A DNA stretch of 35,094 nucleotides, taken from positions 1-35,094 of the forward strand of contig JALFVM010000122.1 in NCBI GenBank assembly GCA_022787145.1, written 5' to 3'. The position numbers were made by a program, and so were the translations under genes. The stretch comes from Lachnospiraceae bacterium (GTDB lineage: Bacteria > Bacillota > Clostridia > Lachnospirales > Lachnospiraceae). Shown here one piece after another: positions 1 through 7,794 of the stretch. The notes under the pieces are model-generated. The model had not been told where the DNA came from, made no database searches, and worked only from the letters and a program-made list of their open reading frames with translations. Numbering within the stretch: position 1 is the first letter of the stretch; each line of letters begins with the position of its first letter.

Positions 1-184
1 GATTACAGTGTCAAAAGGTATTCTCCACGTCATGCTTGCATGTAAGTGGAGGTATACCTTATTGACACGCCCCACATGAGCAAGAAGTGGGGCGGGGGCC
101 CCATGGATTGCGAATGCGGGGCAGGATTGTGGAAGTGCGTAGCACGAAACAATCCGTAATCAAGCTTTTGACATCTAAATCATT
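1..184 (+). repeat. Structured interspersed repeat, copy A (inverted partner at 29471-29654)
   Basis: The first 184 bases match the reverse complement of 29471-29654 with about seven differences, three of them clustered near the gene-proximal end. The element is full of inverted repeats: CCAC/GTGG around 26-50 with a nested CATGC/GCATG, CCCCAC/GTGGGG at 70-92, GGGGCCCC-type sequence near 97, and GGATTGT/ACAATCC around 124-153 enclosing GTGC/GCAC. No open frame of note runs through it. It ends just after the stop of the amidotransferase gene, so it may shape that transcript's 3' end. It starts at the window edge and may extend further left. It resembles a small mobile or palindromic repeat; its function is unknown. 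Confidence 0.85.
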
Positions 185-191
185 TTATATT

Positions 192-965
192 TTACAGATT
201 CGAGAAAATACTGTATAAGAACTTCATATTTTCTTCGTTATCTTTGTATTCCCTTCCATGATTCGTTCCAGTCAGAACTCTTTTTCCATTCTGATAAGCC
301 AAAAGCGTTGTAAATGTCACCGGATTCCATGCTTCCTTACTCAACGGAGTGGTTGAAAAAAATGCACTATCCTCCTTCTCCAGTTCATAGAGCGAATTTT
401 GATAATTGGTATGCACATAAAAGAGTTCCCCGTCATACAGCATCAGATTCAGCTTATTTCCCTCCGCCATTTTTGCAATGACCAGATCAAGAAGTTCAAA
501 GCGCTCCTCGGATTTCATCTGTCTTTGCAGTCGGCATTCCTCCTGATCAATCAGTTCTACCAGATACAAAAGAATGCGCTCGCTGTCCGTATCACCGTTT
601 TGAATGCTTACATATTTATTCAATGGCTCATAATCAAAAATTGTGCCATTGTGAATCAATGTCCACAATCTTCCCGAATGATCTTTTTTTGTATATGGAT
701 GGCAATTTCGATACTCCACATTTCCAATCGTCGCATAGCGGATATGTGCAAAGGCATTTTTCATCTCAACAGGTACAGAAAGGCGCTCTTTCAGATAATT
801 ACTTTTGCTCGCCTGCATGGGCTCTTTTTCTACTTGAACCGTATTTCCACTCATACACGCCATTCCCCAGCCATGCGGATGTGCATGACTGTGAGAAAAA
901 AATTCTTTCAGATACTCATTAATCTGGATATTCTGCTTTGAATTTACTCCAAATAATTCACACAT
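192..965 (-). CDS. Class II glutamine amidotransferase (YafJ/EgtC-like)
   Basis: A 257-residue Ntn-hydrolase. The chain begins Met-Cys, so Cys2 becomes the N-terminal nucleophile after Met removal. Family motifs follow in order: GWG near residue 33, AHIRYAT near 73 with a downstream NCHPY, LIHNGT near 103 and GDTDSE near 124. YafJ-type proteins and EgtC, the ergothioneine gamma-glutamyl hydrolase, share this fold and these motifs. It is the last gene of an operon with an Rrf2 regulator and a glutamate-cysteine ligase, 41 bp after the ligase. That context suggests a gamma-glutamyl amide hydrolase acting on a thiol-pathway product rather than glutamine-fed amination, but this is inference. No EgtB or EgtD homologue is present here. 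The class call is firm; the substrate is unknown. Confidence 0.9.
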   Translation of the reverse strand: MCELFGVNSKQNIQINEYLKEFFSHSHAHPHGWGMACMSGNTVQVEKEPMQASKSNYLKERLSVPVEMKNAFAHIRYATIGNVEYRNCHPYTKKDHSGRLWTLIHNGTIFDYEPLNKYVSIQNGDTDSERILLYLVELIDQEECRLQRQMKSEERFELLDLVIAKMAEGNKLNLMLYDGELFYVHTNYQNSLYELEKEDSAFFSTTPLSKEAWNPVTFTTLLAYQNGKRVLTGTNHGREYKDNEENMKFLYSIFSNL

Positions 966-1006
966 GCTGTCTCTTCCTTTCTGTCCTTTTCTTCTGTTTG
1001 ATTGCT

Positions 1007-2293
1007 CTATTTTCCCAAGATACGGGCATATTTTTCCGCCAACCGGATTCCATCCTTCACATAATCTTCTTCAAAAAGCTCCCGTACCTGAACGGCATAT
1101 CGTTTCACTGGGCAAAACAGCTTCTCTTCCTGAAAACGTACAATCTCCACAAGCTCCTGATTTCCAAACTGACGAAAAAAGCGTTCCATCGAGGCCAGCA
1201 TATGCAAAGCCGCATTTTTTACAGGCAATGCGCTGTTCCAGCCCAACTCAATACGGATACTGTCTTCCTCATACTTGGCAGCTCTTTTTGCATTCCGAAT
1301 TGCCATTGTCTGTTCAAACGGAAGAAACTCCTCCTCCTTCAAAGACATCAAATACAACAAAAACAACTGCAAAAACTGCACATCTTCAATCCGGATTCCT
1401 ACCGGCTCCAGAGGGTTGAGATCCAGCATTCGCAGTTCTATGTGATCAACTCCGAATGTTTTCAGACGTTCCAGCGTATTGATGCCCTGTGGTTTTAGCC
1501 GAACCGGATAATATAACTCCGCAGCTTCCTTGAGTTGTCCTGTTTTGATATAGCTTTCAATACTTTCTACATAACTTTCCAGACTTCCATATTCCAGTAT
1601 CGGATTAAAATCATTCCAGTATCCAATCTTACTGCACCGCGGGGATGCCAGATTTTTCAAAACCGTTTTTCCCATTTCTTCCTGATGGAAAAAGGAACCA
1701 TCAAAAACAGGGCTTGCCGCTGTCAGATAGACAATCAGCCAGCTGTATCTTGCCACTTTTTTCGCTAATTCCAGATAGAGGCTATTTTTATATTCCTGCA
1801 TCGTCTCCATGCTGCTGTTCTCATATCCAGCTTCCAAAAGCGATTTTGCAAAAGAAAAATTGAAATGAATGCCGGAAAACAGCATTTTTCTTTTTCCATA
1901 CTTCTCTGCCAGATATTTCCGGTACAGCGTCTTTCCATGAAGAGCTCCTTGATAATCTGCGATTGGAATATCCTTCTCTCCCAGTACATAGGGAGGATTT
2001 GAAAATGGCCACAGATATTCTTTTCCTGATTTCAGATTCAGCAATGTTTTTACTGCTTTCTTCTGCAGTGCTTCAAGCTGTTTCCATGCATCCTCTGCAC
2101 TGTCTGCCACACCGGTAATCAATTCTGTCTGATTTTCACAAAAATCGCGTTCCATATGCGGCTCTCCCATAAAAGGATGTTTCGTATGTGACAAAAATCC
2201 CTTTGTTGTCACTCTCAGACTTTCTTTTTCCAGACCAAATTTTCCTTCCAACATATGCTGTTTTATATTCGGATTTTTAAAATCAAAACTCAT
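1007..2293 (-). CDS. gshA: Glutamate-cysteine ligase (gamma-glutamylcysteine synthetase, GshA-type)
   Basis: A 428-residue cytosolic enzyme that should join L-Glu and L-Cys with ATP to give gamma-glutamylcysteine. Features match the enterobacterial GshA family: GLEKESLRV near residue 20, ERDFCENQTELIT near 48, a WPFSNPPYV segment near 95, FSGIHFNFS near 140 and HIELRMLDLNPLEPVGI near 285. It is shorter than E. coli GshA (about 518 residues) and lacks the C-terminal glutathione synthetase domain of GshAB/GshF fusions, so it should stop at the dipeptide. The start has only a weak ribosome site (GTGGGA). It lies 26 bp after the Rrf2 gene and 41 bp before the amidotransferase, so the three are very likely co-transcribed. 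The family is confident; the pathway end product is not known. Confidence 0.88.
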   Translation of the reverse strand: MSFDFKNPNIKQHMLEGKFGLEKESLRVTTKGFLSHTKHPFMGEPHMERDFCENQTELITGVADSAEDAWKQLEALQKKAVKTLLNLKSGKEYLWPFSNPPYVLGEKDIPIADYQGALHGKTLYRKYLAEKYGKRKMLFSGIHFNFSFAKSLLEAGYENSSMETMQEYKNSLYLELAKKVARYSWLIVYLTAASPVFDGSFFHQEEMGKTVLKNLASPRCSKIGYWNDFNPILEYGSLESYVESIESYIKTGQLKEAAELYYPVRLKPQGINTLERLKTFGVDHIELRMLDLNPLEPVGIRIEDVQFLQLFLLYLMSLKEEEFLPFEQTMAIRNAKRAAKYEEDSIRIELGWNSALPVKNAALHMLASMERFFRQFGNQELVEIVRFQEEKLFCPVKRYAVQVRELFEEDYVKDGIRLAEKYARILGK

Positions 2294-2319
2294 ATCTGCA
2301 TCCCACTCTCTACCTTTTG

Positions 2320-2766
2320 TTAAATGTAATACATACCCTGATGATATTCTGTATAATCCAGATAATTTCTTCTCAGATCATCCAGAGTAACACTGTTTAA
2401 CATCGTTTCTAACTGACGATTGATCGGATCAATGACAAGCGTCTGAATACTGCTGGCAATGCCTCCGCCATGACTGTCATCCGGCACTTCCTCTTCCTCA
2501 ATCTCGTAGCTTCCGTCTAATACTTCAAGTATTCTCGAAACTGTAAGATCCTCTGGATCGACATTTAACCGATAACCACCCTGGGAACCTTTGATTCCTT
2601 TTACAATTCCGGCCCGTCTCAGACTTGCAAAAACCTGTTCCAGATATTGCGGAGAAATGCCATTTCGTTCTGCGATTGTTCCCAATACAACATGTTCACT
2701 CCCCGAATTTACAGAAAGATCAATCAAAGCCCTCAGTCCATATCTGCATTTTTTCGAAATTTTCAT
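2320..2766 (-). CDS. Rrf2-family transcriptional regulator (CymR/IscR-like, no cluster cysteines)
   Basis: A 148-residue winged-helix regulator. MKISKKCRYGLRALIDLSV is the typical Rrf2 start, then IAERNGISPQYLEQVFASLRRAGIV (recognition helix) and GSQGGYRL (wing). The start at 2766 is preferred over upstream in-frame ATGs at 2820 and 2778 because GGAG lies 6 nt before it and the family begins here. The only cysteine is in the N-terminal helix; the three cysteines that bind Fe-S in IscR are absent and replaced by an acidic stretch (EIEEEE). It is therefore more like CymR, which controls cysteine metabolism in Bacillus. It heads an operon with glutamate-cysteine ligase, which fits a thiol or cysteine-responsive role. 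The ligand is not determinable from sequence. Confidence 0.9.
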   Translation of the reverse strand: MKISKKCRYGLRALIDLSVNSGSEHVVLGTIAERNGISPQYLEQVFASLRRAGIVKGIKGSQGGYRLNVDPEDLTVSRILEVLDGSYEIEEEEVPDDSHGGGIASSIQTLVIDPINRQLETMLNSVTLDDLRRNYLDYTEYHQGMYYI

Positions 2767-2848
2767 ATTTTTCTCCATAGATTCCGGTTTCCATCGCACC
2801 TGAATCTTACCTGCCTCCATTTCCTAGCATTTTAATATGTTTTTATAG

Positions 2849-2877
2849 ATTATATCCGTATTTTACCTATCTGTCAA
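2849..2877 (-). promoter_or_regulatory. Consensus sigma-A promoter of the rrf2-gshA-amidotransferase operon
   Basis: On the minus strand TTGACA (2877-2872) and TATAAT (2854-2849) are separated by exactly 17 bp. Transcription should start near 2842, giving a leader of about 76 nt to the preferred Rrf2 start. Confidence 0.85.
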
Positions 2878-2884
2878 CTATGTT

Positions 2885-2929
2885 TTAAATTTTTTCAAAA
2901 AAACAACGCAGCCTCAATGGAGACTGCGC
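2885..2929 (-). terminator. Rho-independent terminator after ilvE
   Basis: On the minus strand the stem CGCAG/CTGCG (2907-2911 with 2924-2928), continued by CTC/GAG after one mismatch, is followed by a run of seven Ts at 2904-2898. It lies just beyond the ilvE stop and ahead of the rrf2 promoter. Confidence 0.8.
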
Positions 2930-2950
2930 TGATGTACTATTCATTCCCTA

Positions 2951-3976
2951 TTATTTGATTTCCATGATCCATCCTTCTGGAGCTTCCAGACGTCCCATCT
3001 GGATTCCAGTCAGTGTATCGTACAGTTTCTGAGTAATCGGTCCCATCTGGGTCATTCCGCTTGGCATGCAGATTTCTTTGCCATGATCAACAATCTTTCC
3101 AACAGGAGAAATAACTGCTGCTGTTCCGCAAAGACCGCACTCTGCCATATCTTTTACTTCCTCGAATGGAACTGGTCTCTCTTCTACTTTCAGTCCAAGA
3201 TAATGCTCTGCTACATAAATCAGAGATCTTCTTGTGATAGACGGCAGGATGGTGTTAGACTTCGGTGTTACAACGGTATTGTCTTTTGTAATGAACAGGA
3301 AGTTTGCTCCGCCCGTCTCCTCTACATATGTTCTTGTAGCAGAATCAAGATACATATTTTCATCGTATCCTTCTTCATGAGCAGTCACGATTGCATGAAG
3401 GCTCATTGCGTAGTTCAGACCAGCTTTGATATGGCCGGTTCCATGAGGAGCCGCACGGTCAAAATCACTTACCTTGATTGTCAATGGTTTTACTCCACCT
3501 TTAAAGTATGGTCCTACCGGTGTTGTAAATGCACGGAACTGATACTCATCTGCCGGTTTTACACCGATGACAGGGTTTGTTCCAAAAATATATGGACGAA
3601 TATATAAAGAAGCACCGGAACCATATGGCGGTACATAAGCTTCGTTTGCTTTTACCAGCTGGCGAATCGCATCCAGGAAACGGTCTTCCGGAAATGCCGG
3701 CATCTCCAGTCTCTCAGCGGAATCTTTTAATCTCTTTGCATTCAAGTCCGGGCGGAATACAACGGTACGTCCGTCTTCTGTTGTATAGGCTTTCATACCC
3801 TCAAAAACAGTCTGTGCATACTGTAAAACACCAGCACACTCACTGATTACAACTTTATCATCTTCGGTCAGACAACCGTCATCCCATGCTCCATCTTTAT
3901 AATTGGAAACGTATCTTTTCTCTGTAGGCATATATGCAAATCCCAGATTGCCCCAGTCAATGTTCTTTTTTTCCAT
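2951..3976 (-). CDS. ilvE: Branched-chain amino acid aminotransferase (class IV PLP enzyme)
   Basis: A 341-residue PLP-dependent transaminase interconverting Leu/Ile/Val and their 2-keto acids. The N-terminus (NLGFAYMPTEKRYVSNYKDG) and length match the type II BCAT group. The PLP lysine is K184 in GHIKAGLNYA, followed by YLDSATRTYVEETGGANFLF and the phosphate-binding SITRRSL loop. The start at 3976 has GGAGG 8 nt upstream. The longer frame from 4048 is impossible as a start because that ATG overlaps the -35 box of the gene's own promoter; an ATG at 3991 is an alternative. The gene is monocistronic, with its own promoter and terminator. No leader peptide or T-box is visible in the short leader. 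Confidence 0.95.
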   Translation of the reverse strand: MEKKNIDWGNLGFAYMPTEKRYVSNYKDGAWDDGCLTEDDKVVISECAGVLQYAQTVFEGMKAYTTEDGRTVVFRPDLNAKRLKDSAERLEMPAFPEDRFLDAIRQLVKANEAYVPPYGSGASLYIRPYIFGTNPVIGVKPADEYQFRAFTTPVGPYFKGGVKPLTIKVSDFDRAAPHGTGHIKAGLNYAMSLHAIVTAHEEGYDENMYLDSATRTYVEETGGANFLFITKDNTVVTPKSNTILPSITRRSLIYVAEHYLGLKVEERPVPFEEVKDMAECGLCGTAAVISPVGKIVDHGKEICMPSGMTQMGPITQKLYDTLTGIQMGRLEAPEGWIMEIK

Positions 3977-4019
3977 TTGTATGGCCTCCATTCTTTTTCC
4001 TAAAAACTTTATAACCTGC

Positions 4020-4048
4020 ATTATAATACGAAAAGCTCTGTTTTTCAA
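4020..4048 (-). promoter_or_regulatory. ilvE promoter
   Basis: On the minus strand TTGAAA (4048-4043) and TATAAT (4025-4020) are 17 bp apart, about 45 nt upstream of the chosen ilvE start codon. Confidence 0.82.
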
Positions 4049-4124
4049 GCCATCCGAGACATTTTAGCAGAGTAAAGTGCAATATTTTTTACTGTGAACA
4101 GTACAAACAGCAGCCAATATTTTT

Positions 4125-4153
4125 TTGACAGTCCCACTTCATAATGTTATAAT
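4125..4153 (+). promoter_or_regulatory. Strong promoter of the cupin gene (extended -10)
   Basis: TTGACA (4125-4130), 17 bp spacer, TATAAT (4148-4153), with a TG at 4145-4146 forming an extended -10. The expected transcript begins near 4160, right at the purine-rich ribosome site of the cupin gene, so the leader is very short. Confidence 0.88.
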
Positions 4154-4183
4154 TTTCAAAAAAAGGAAAGGGGCTGTTACATT

Positions 4184-4540
4184 ATGGTTCGTAAAGCAAA
4201 TATCGTAGAAGTAGAAGGTCTGGCAGGCGGCAAGGGCAAAGCCTATGTCAATCACATCATCAGCAAAGAGGAGCTGATGGGACACGGAAGAATGTATGCA
4301 AAAGTTGTTCTGCCTCCAGGTTCCAGCGTTGGCTGGCACCAGCATCTGAAAGAGACAGAGCCTTATTACATTTTAAAAGGCGAAGCTGATTTCATCGACA
4401 ACGACAAGAGCGTGACAAAAGTAGGTCCTGGAGACTGCTGCATCATCGAAGTCGGACAGTACCACAGCATCGAGAACAATTCTGATTCTGATGTAGAATT
4501 CATGGCACTGATTTACAACGAGACAGGCGTTTTATCTTAA
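4184..4540 (+). CDS. Small single-domain cupin protein
   Basis: A 118-residue beta-barrel protein. Cupin motif 1 is GSSVGWHQHLKETEPYYILKG (about residues 46-66), with the metal ligands His-x-His and Glu; motif 2 is GPGDCCIIEVGQYHSIENN (about 86-104), with the third histidine. A mononuclear metal site is therefore expected. The substrate cannot be told; such proteins include isomerases, dioxygenases and sugar-binding sensors. It has an AAAGGAAAGGGG ribosome region, a near-perfect promoter of its own and a strong terminator, so it is monocistronic and probably well expressed. Confidence 0.88.
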   Translation: MVRKANIVEVEGLAGGKGKAYVNHIISKEELMGHGRMYAKVVLPPGSSVGWHQHLKETEPYYILKGEADFIDNDKSVTKVGPGDCCIIEVGQYHSIENNSDSDVEFMALIYNETGVLS

Positions 4541-4554
4541 TTCAAACAAAAGAA

Positions 4555-4597
4555 CCCCGAAGACGGTGGCCATCGGTCACAATCTCCGGGGCTTTTT
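4555..4597. terminator. Bidirectional rho-independent terminator between cupin and mop
   Basis: The stem CCCCG-AGA/TCT-CGGGG (4555-4563 with 4583-4591) is followed on the plus strand by TTTTT for the cupin gene. On the minus strand the same stem is followed by a T-rich GTTCTTTTGTTT for the mod operon. Confidence 0.85.
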
Positions 4598-4611
4598 CAA
4601 GAGGGCAACTC

Positions 4612-4821
4612 TTAGTCGATTCCTACCATAACAGATGTAGCTTTTACAATCGCATATGCATCTTTGCCAACTTCAAGACCGAGATCTTTTACTGCTGCCA
4701 TAGAGATTGTAGCAGATACAACGTTTCCGCCACCGATATCGATGGAAACGATTCCGTTTACTGCACCTTCTTTAATCTCAACTACTTTGCCTTTGAACTG
4801 GTTTCTTGCACTGATTTTCAT
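4612..4821 (-). CDS. mop: Molbindin, single-domain molybdate/tungstate-binding Mop protein
   Basis: A 69-residue TOBE-domain protein, the normal size for molbindins, beginning MKISARNQFKGKVVEIKEG and containing VNGIVSIDIGGGNVVSATIS, AAVKDLGL and a terminal AYAIVKATSVMVG. Such proteins assemble into hexamers that bind and buffer oxyanions in the cytosol. An AGAGAGGT ribosome site precedes the start. It is the last gene after modABC, 63 bp beyond modC. ModC itself ends in a divergent C-terminal region, so this separate protein may supply the oxyanion-sensing TOBE function; that is inference. Confidence 0.93.
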   Translation of the reverse strand: MKISARNQFKGKVVEIKEGAVNGIVSIDIGGGNVVSATISMAAVKDLGLEVGKDAYAIVKATSVMVGID

Positions 4822-4884
4822 TACTTTTTTACCTCTCTTTTTGTGTTTTTGTTATTTAATCGCACCTATCTTCCTGCATCTTTT

Positions 4885-5937
4885 TTATCGCAGAAGCATC
4901 AGATGCTCCTTCGGAAACTGCATGTAAGAAGGAAATTTCTCCTGACTTTCGGCCAAAAAGCTTTCCTTTTTCTTCATCCACCAGATCCGCTCCGATGATT
5001 CATCTTCTGCATTGCAAAAAAGAAACTGCTTTTCAAAAGGTGTTTCAGAATAACCCGCCTGTTTGATTTTCATCACATTCTCTCCGGTTTTATCCGGCAA
5101 CGGAACTAGACGATGTCCGCGAATTCCGACATATCGAATATAGTCTTCTATTTTCTCTGCTGTTTTCAATCGTATTTTCCACGCAGTCGCATAGAGTTCA
5201 TAATCACTGATTTTTTCAATCGGAGAAATATTTTTGCATCCAGTCAGCCGCGCAGCCTCCATATAACCGGGGTTTGCAAAAATCTCTGCCGTCTTTCCCT
5301 TCAGGATACAATTTCCCTCAGACAAAAGCACCATATGATCACAAAATTTAAACACTTCATCCCTGGAATGCGTTACCATAAGCACATCTCCCGAAAACTC
5401 GCGAATCAGCTCCAGCATTTCCATCTGCAGCGTATCCTTCAGGAAACCATCCAGCGCTGAAAACGGCTCATCCAGCATAAGAATCTGTGGCTCGCAAAGA
5501 AGCATTCTCGCCAGTGCCACGCGCTGCTGCTGACCACCTGAAAGCTGGGATGGATAACGCTTTTCCAATCCTGTCAGCTGGAACTTTTTGATATATGACT
5601 CAATTTTTCTTCTTTTTTCTTCTTTTTTTCCGGGCATCGCAATCGAAAGATTTTCCTCTACCGTCATCGTAGGAAACAATGCATAATTCTGGAACAAGTA
5701 ACCAATACGCCTTTGCTGAACCGAAACATCAATCTTTTTCTCCGAATCAAACAATACCTGTCCATTTAATACAATTCTTCCCTCTGTAGGTTTTTCAATC
5801 CCGGCAATACACTTTAACGTCATGCTTTTTCCGCATCCGGATGCACCGAGAATTCCCATACATCCGCCATCTGTTGTAAATTCTGTATCGAGACAGAATC
5901 CTGAAAATTTTTTGCGGATACTTACTTCTAATGCCAT
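4885..5937 (-). CDS. modC: Molybdate ABC transporter ATP-binding protein
   Basis: A 350-residue ABC ATPase for molybdate import. Walker A is GASGCGKS near residues 31-38, the Q-loop lies in YLFQNYALFPTMTVEENL, the signature is LSGGQQQRVALARML near 135, and Walker B is ILMLDEPFSALD. The C-terminal 120 residues (after about 230) do not show the typical paired TOBE pattern of E. coli ModC and may be a degenerate regulatory domain. The start codon is 1 bp after the modB stop (5939-5941), indicating translational coupling. Molybdate is assigned from modA and mop in the same operon; tungstate remains possible. Confidence 0.93.
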   Translation of the reverse strand: MALEVSIRKKFSGFCLDTEFTTDGGCMGILGASGCGKSMTLKCIAGIEKPTEGRIVLNGQVLFDSEKKIDVSVQQRRIGYLFQNYALFPTMTVEENLSIAMPGKKEEKRRKIESYIKKFQLTGLEKRYPSQLSGGQQQRVALARMLLCEPQILMLDEPFSALDGFLKDTLQMEMLELIREFSGDVLMVTHSRDEVFKFCDHMVLLSEGNCILKGKTAEIFANPGYMEAARLTGCKNISPIEKISDYELYATAWKIRLKTAEKIEDYIRYVGIRGHRLVPLPDKTGENVMKIKQAGYSETPFEKQFLFCNAEDESSERIWWMKKKESFLAESQEKFPSYMQFPKEHLMLLR

Positions 5938-5938
5938 G

Positions 5939-6637
5939 TTACATCCACCTGTTTACATTTTTTATATTTTTGCCTGATACAAAGTTGATCAATGCCACGA
6001 TCACAAAAGAAATCATGACGATGACACAAACCCAGAAACCGGCAACATCCCAGTTTCCTGCCGCAACTTCCGAAGCAATGGCAACAGACACGGTTCTCGT
6101 CTTTCCGAGAATGTTTCCTGCCAGCATGGAGGTCGCACCGTACTCCCCGATTGCTCTTGCAAACGCCAGCACTGTTCCGGAAGCTAACCCAGGTCCAGCC
6201 ATAGGAACAACAATCTTCCAGAAAATTTTGCGTTCCGACATTCCCAAAGTCCTGCCCGCATAAATCACATTCACATCCACCTGCTCAAACGCTGCTCTGG
6301 CATTTCGATACATCAGTGGAAACGCAATTACAAGAGCCGCAATTACACATCCAGGCCAGGTCTGCACAATCTTAATGTCAAATTGTGTCATCAAAAACTT
6401 ACCGAACGGACGACGCAGACTAAACAACAGAAGCAGAAAGAAACCAGCAACCGTAGGCGGCAGCACCAGCGGAAGCGTTAAAATTCCATCCACAACTACC
6501 TTCGCCGTATTGTTCAACCGCATAATCATCCTTGCAGCTGCAACGCCAAGAAAAAATGCAAAAATGGTAGCCAAAATTCCCGTCTTTAAGGATATAAAAA
6601 GAGGGCTCCAGTCAATATTCTTCATTATTTCAAGCAT
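5939..6637 (-). CDS. modB: Molybdate ABC transporter permease
   Basis: A 232-residue integral membrane protein with about five or six hydrophobic segments. The cytoplasmic EAA-type loop is AGRTLGMSERKIFWKIVVPM followed by AGPGLASGTVLAFARAIGEYGA, characteristic of ModB/CysTW-type permeases. The start at 6637 (MLEIMKNIDWSPLF) is chosen because AAAGGGGGTG lies 6 nt upstream; an in-frame ATG at 6658 precedes that site and is unlikely. It lies 52 bp after modA and directly abuts modC. Confidence 0.93.
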   Translation of the reverse strand: MLEIMKNIDWSPLFISLKTGILATIFAFFLGVAAARMIMRLNNTAKVVVDGILTLPLVLPPTVAGFFLLLLFSLRRPFGKFLMTQFDIKIVQTWPGCVIAALVIAFPLMYRNARAAFEQVDVNVIYAGRTLGMSERKIFWKIVVPMAGPGLASGTVLAFARAIGEYGATSMLAGNILGKTRTVSVAIASEVAAGNWDVAGFWVCVIVMISFVIVALINFVSGKNIKNVNRWM

Positions 6638-6689
6638 ATTCGGCACCCCCTTTGTCATTTATTTACTTTTCAATTATATACTGAAAATA

Positions 6690-7577
6690 CTATTCTGTAA
6701 ACTGTTTAAATCCTGCCTGTACAAATAAATCCATCGTAGCTGCATCTGTTGTCAGATAATTAAGGAATTCTTCTGCTGCTTTTGTTTCTGCCTCAGAAGC
6801 CTGCTCATCTTTTACCTGTCCTACTGGATAAATAGCCTGAGATACCTGATCTGCGGTAGCCTCTGCAATGATCTCAACATCATCCGGCATAGAAGCTGCA
6901 TCTGTCGCATAAACAACACCAACCTCATTGCTTCCCTCTGCAACTGCTGTCAGTACAGCTGTTACGTTCGCGCCTTCGTTGATCTCCATTGCCATTACCT
7001 GATCTAAAATTCCAATATTGGTAAACAGCTCTCTTGCATACTGTCCAACCGGCACATCTTCACCTGCCAGAGCAATGCTGGAAGCTTCTGTGATATTATC
7101 AAAACCAGTAACAGCTGTCTCTGCACCTGTCGGTTTGATCAGAACAATTTTATTTTCCAGAAGATTTACAACAGAACCATCTACAATATAACCGCCTTCA
7201 CTTAACGCATCCATCTGTTTTGTTGCAGCAGAGAAGAAAATATCACACTGCGCGCCTTCTTCAATCTGTGTCTGCAAAGTTCCGGAGCTGTCTGCATTAT
7301 AAATGATGTTTACATTCGGATGATCTTTCTCATAGTTCGCTTTGATCTCCTCCATGGTGTTTTTCAGGCTGGCAGCGATAAATGCATAAACATCTACTTT
7401 TTCCTCTTCCGCTGCTTCTTCAGCAGGAGCTTCTGTCTCCTCTGCCTCTTCCTCTGCCGGAGCCTCTGTCTCTGCTGCTGTTGTATCAGCAGCCTCCTCT
7501 TTTGATCCTCCGCATCCAACCAGCGAACTGATTCCCAATGCTGCTGTCAATAAAATTGCTAAACTTCTTTTTTTCAT
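6690..7577 (-). CDS. modA: Molybdate-binding lipoprotein
   Basis: A 295-residue secreted solute-binding protein. The start at 7577 (MKKRSLAILL) has AAAGGGG 6 nt upstream; a TTG at 7598 is the only longer option. A lipoprotein signal ends at LVGCGG (lipid-modified Cys about residue 22), followed by a very acidic Ala/Glu/Thr linker of about 35 residues. The binding domain begins VDVYAFIAASLKNTMEEIK, with ADSSGTLQTQIEEGAQCDIFFSA and a VPVGQYARELFTNIG segment, all typical of ModA. It is the first gene of modA-modB-modC-mop. The long acidic linker probably acts as a spacer from the membrane. Confidence 0.93.
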   Translation of the reverse strand: MKKRSLAILLTAALGISSLVGCGGSKEEAADTTAAETEAPAEEEAEETEAPAEEAAEEEKVDVYAFIAASLKNTMEEIKANYEKDHPNVNIIYNADSSGTLQTQIEEGAQCDIFFSAATKQMDALSEGGYIVDGSVVNLLENKIVLIKPTGAETAVTGFDNITEASSIALAGEDVPVGQYARELFTNIGILDQVMAMEINEGANVTAVLTAVAEGSNEVGVVYATDAASMPDDVEIIAEATADQVSQAIYPVGQVKDEQASEAETKAAEEFLNYLTTDAATMDLFVQAGFKQFTE

Positions 7578-7639
7578 ACGTTTCCCCTTTCCTATCAATA
7601 GTTTTGTTCATTATTGTTTAGTTTTGTTCTTATTTATTA

Positions 7640-7668
7640 ATTTTAATTCAGTTTCATTCAATTGTCAA
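7640..7668 (-). promoter_or_regulatory. modABC-mop promoter
   Basis: On the minus strand TTGACA (7668-7663) and TAAAAT (7645-7640) are separated by 17 bp, with the expected start near 7633 and a leader of about 55 nt. It faces away from the regulator gene. Confidence 0.85.
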
Positions 7669-7685
7669 CTGTTATATGTTTTTTC

Positions 7686-7723
7686 ATTGTATTTATTCTA
7701 AAAAAACAAATAATAAATACAAT
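7686..7723. promoter_or_regulatory. Candidate molybdate operator: perfect 12-bp inverted repeat
   Basis: The arms ATTGTATTTATT (7686-7697) and AATAAATACAAT (7712-7723) are exact reverse complements separated by 14 bp. The site lies between the divergent modA and regulator promoters, and its right arm touches the -35 box of the regulator promoter. It is the obvious candidate binding site for the regulator encoded at 7795. Confidence 0.6.
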
Positions 7724-7752
7724 TGACAAACTTAATCAAAATAGAGTACTTT
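7723..7752 (+). promoter_or_regulatory. Probable promoter of the molybdate-responsive regulator
   Basis: A consensus TTGACA (7723-7728) is followed after 18 bp by the weaker TACTTT (7747-7752). The -35 box begins at the last base of the right arm of the inverted repeat, so occupancy of the repeat would hinder polymerase. Confidence 0.5.
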
Positions 7753-7794
7753 AAGATTAAGAAAAAACAAAACCGAAAAGAAAGAAAGGATTCT

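Noticed and set aside
3977-4048. Longer IlvE start at 4048
   Set aside because: The ATG overlaps the -35 box of the only good promoter, so it cannot be in the main transcript.
7686-7723. Inverted repeat between modA and the regulator as a terminator
   Set aside because: Both flanking genes are transcribed away from it and the stem is AT-only; an operator is the better explanation.
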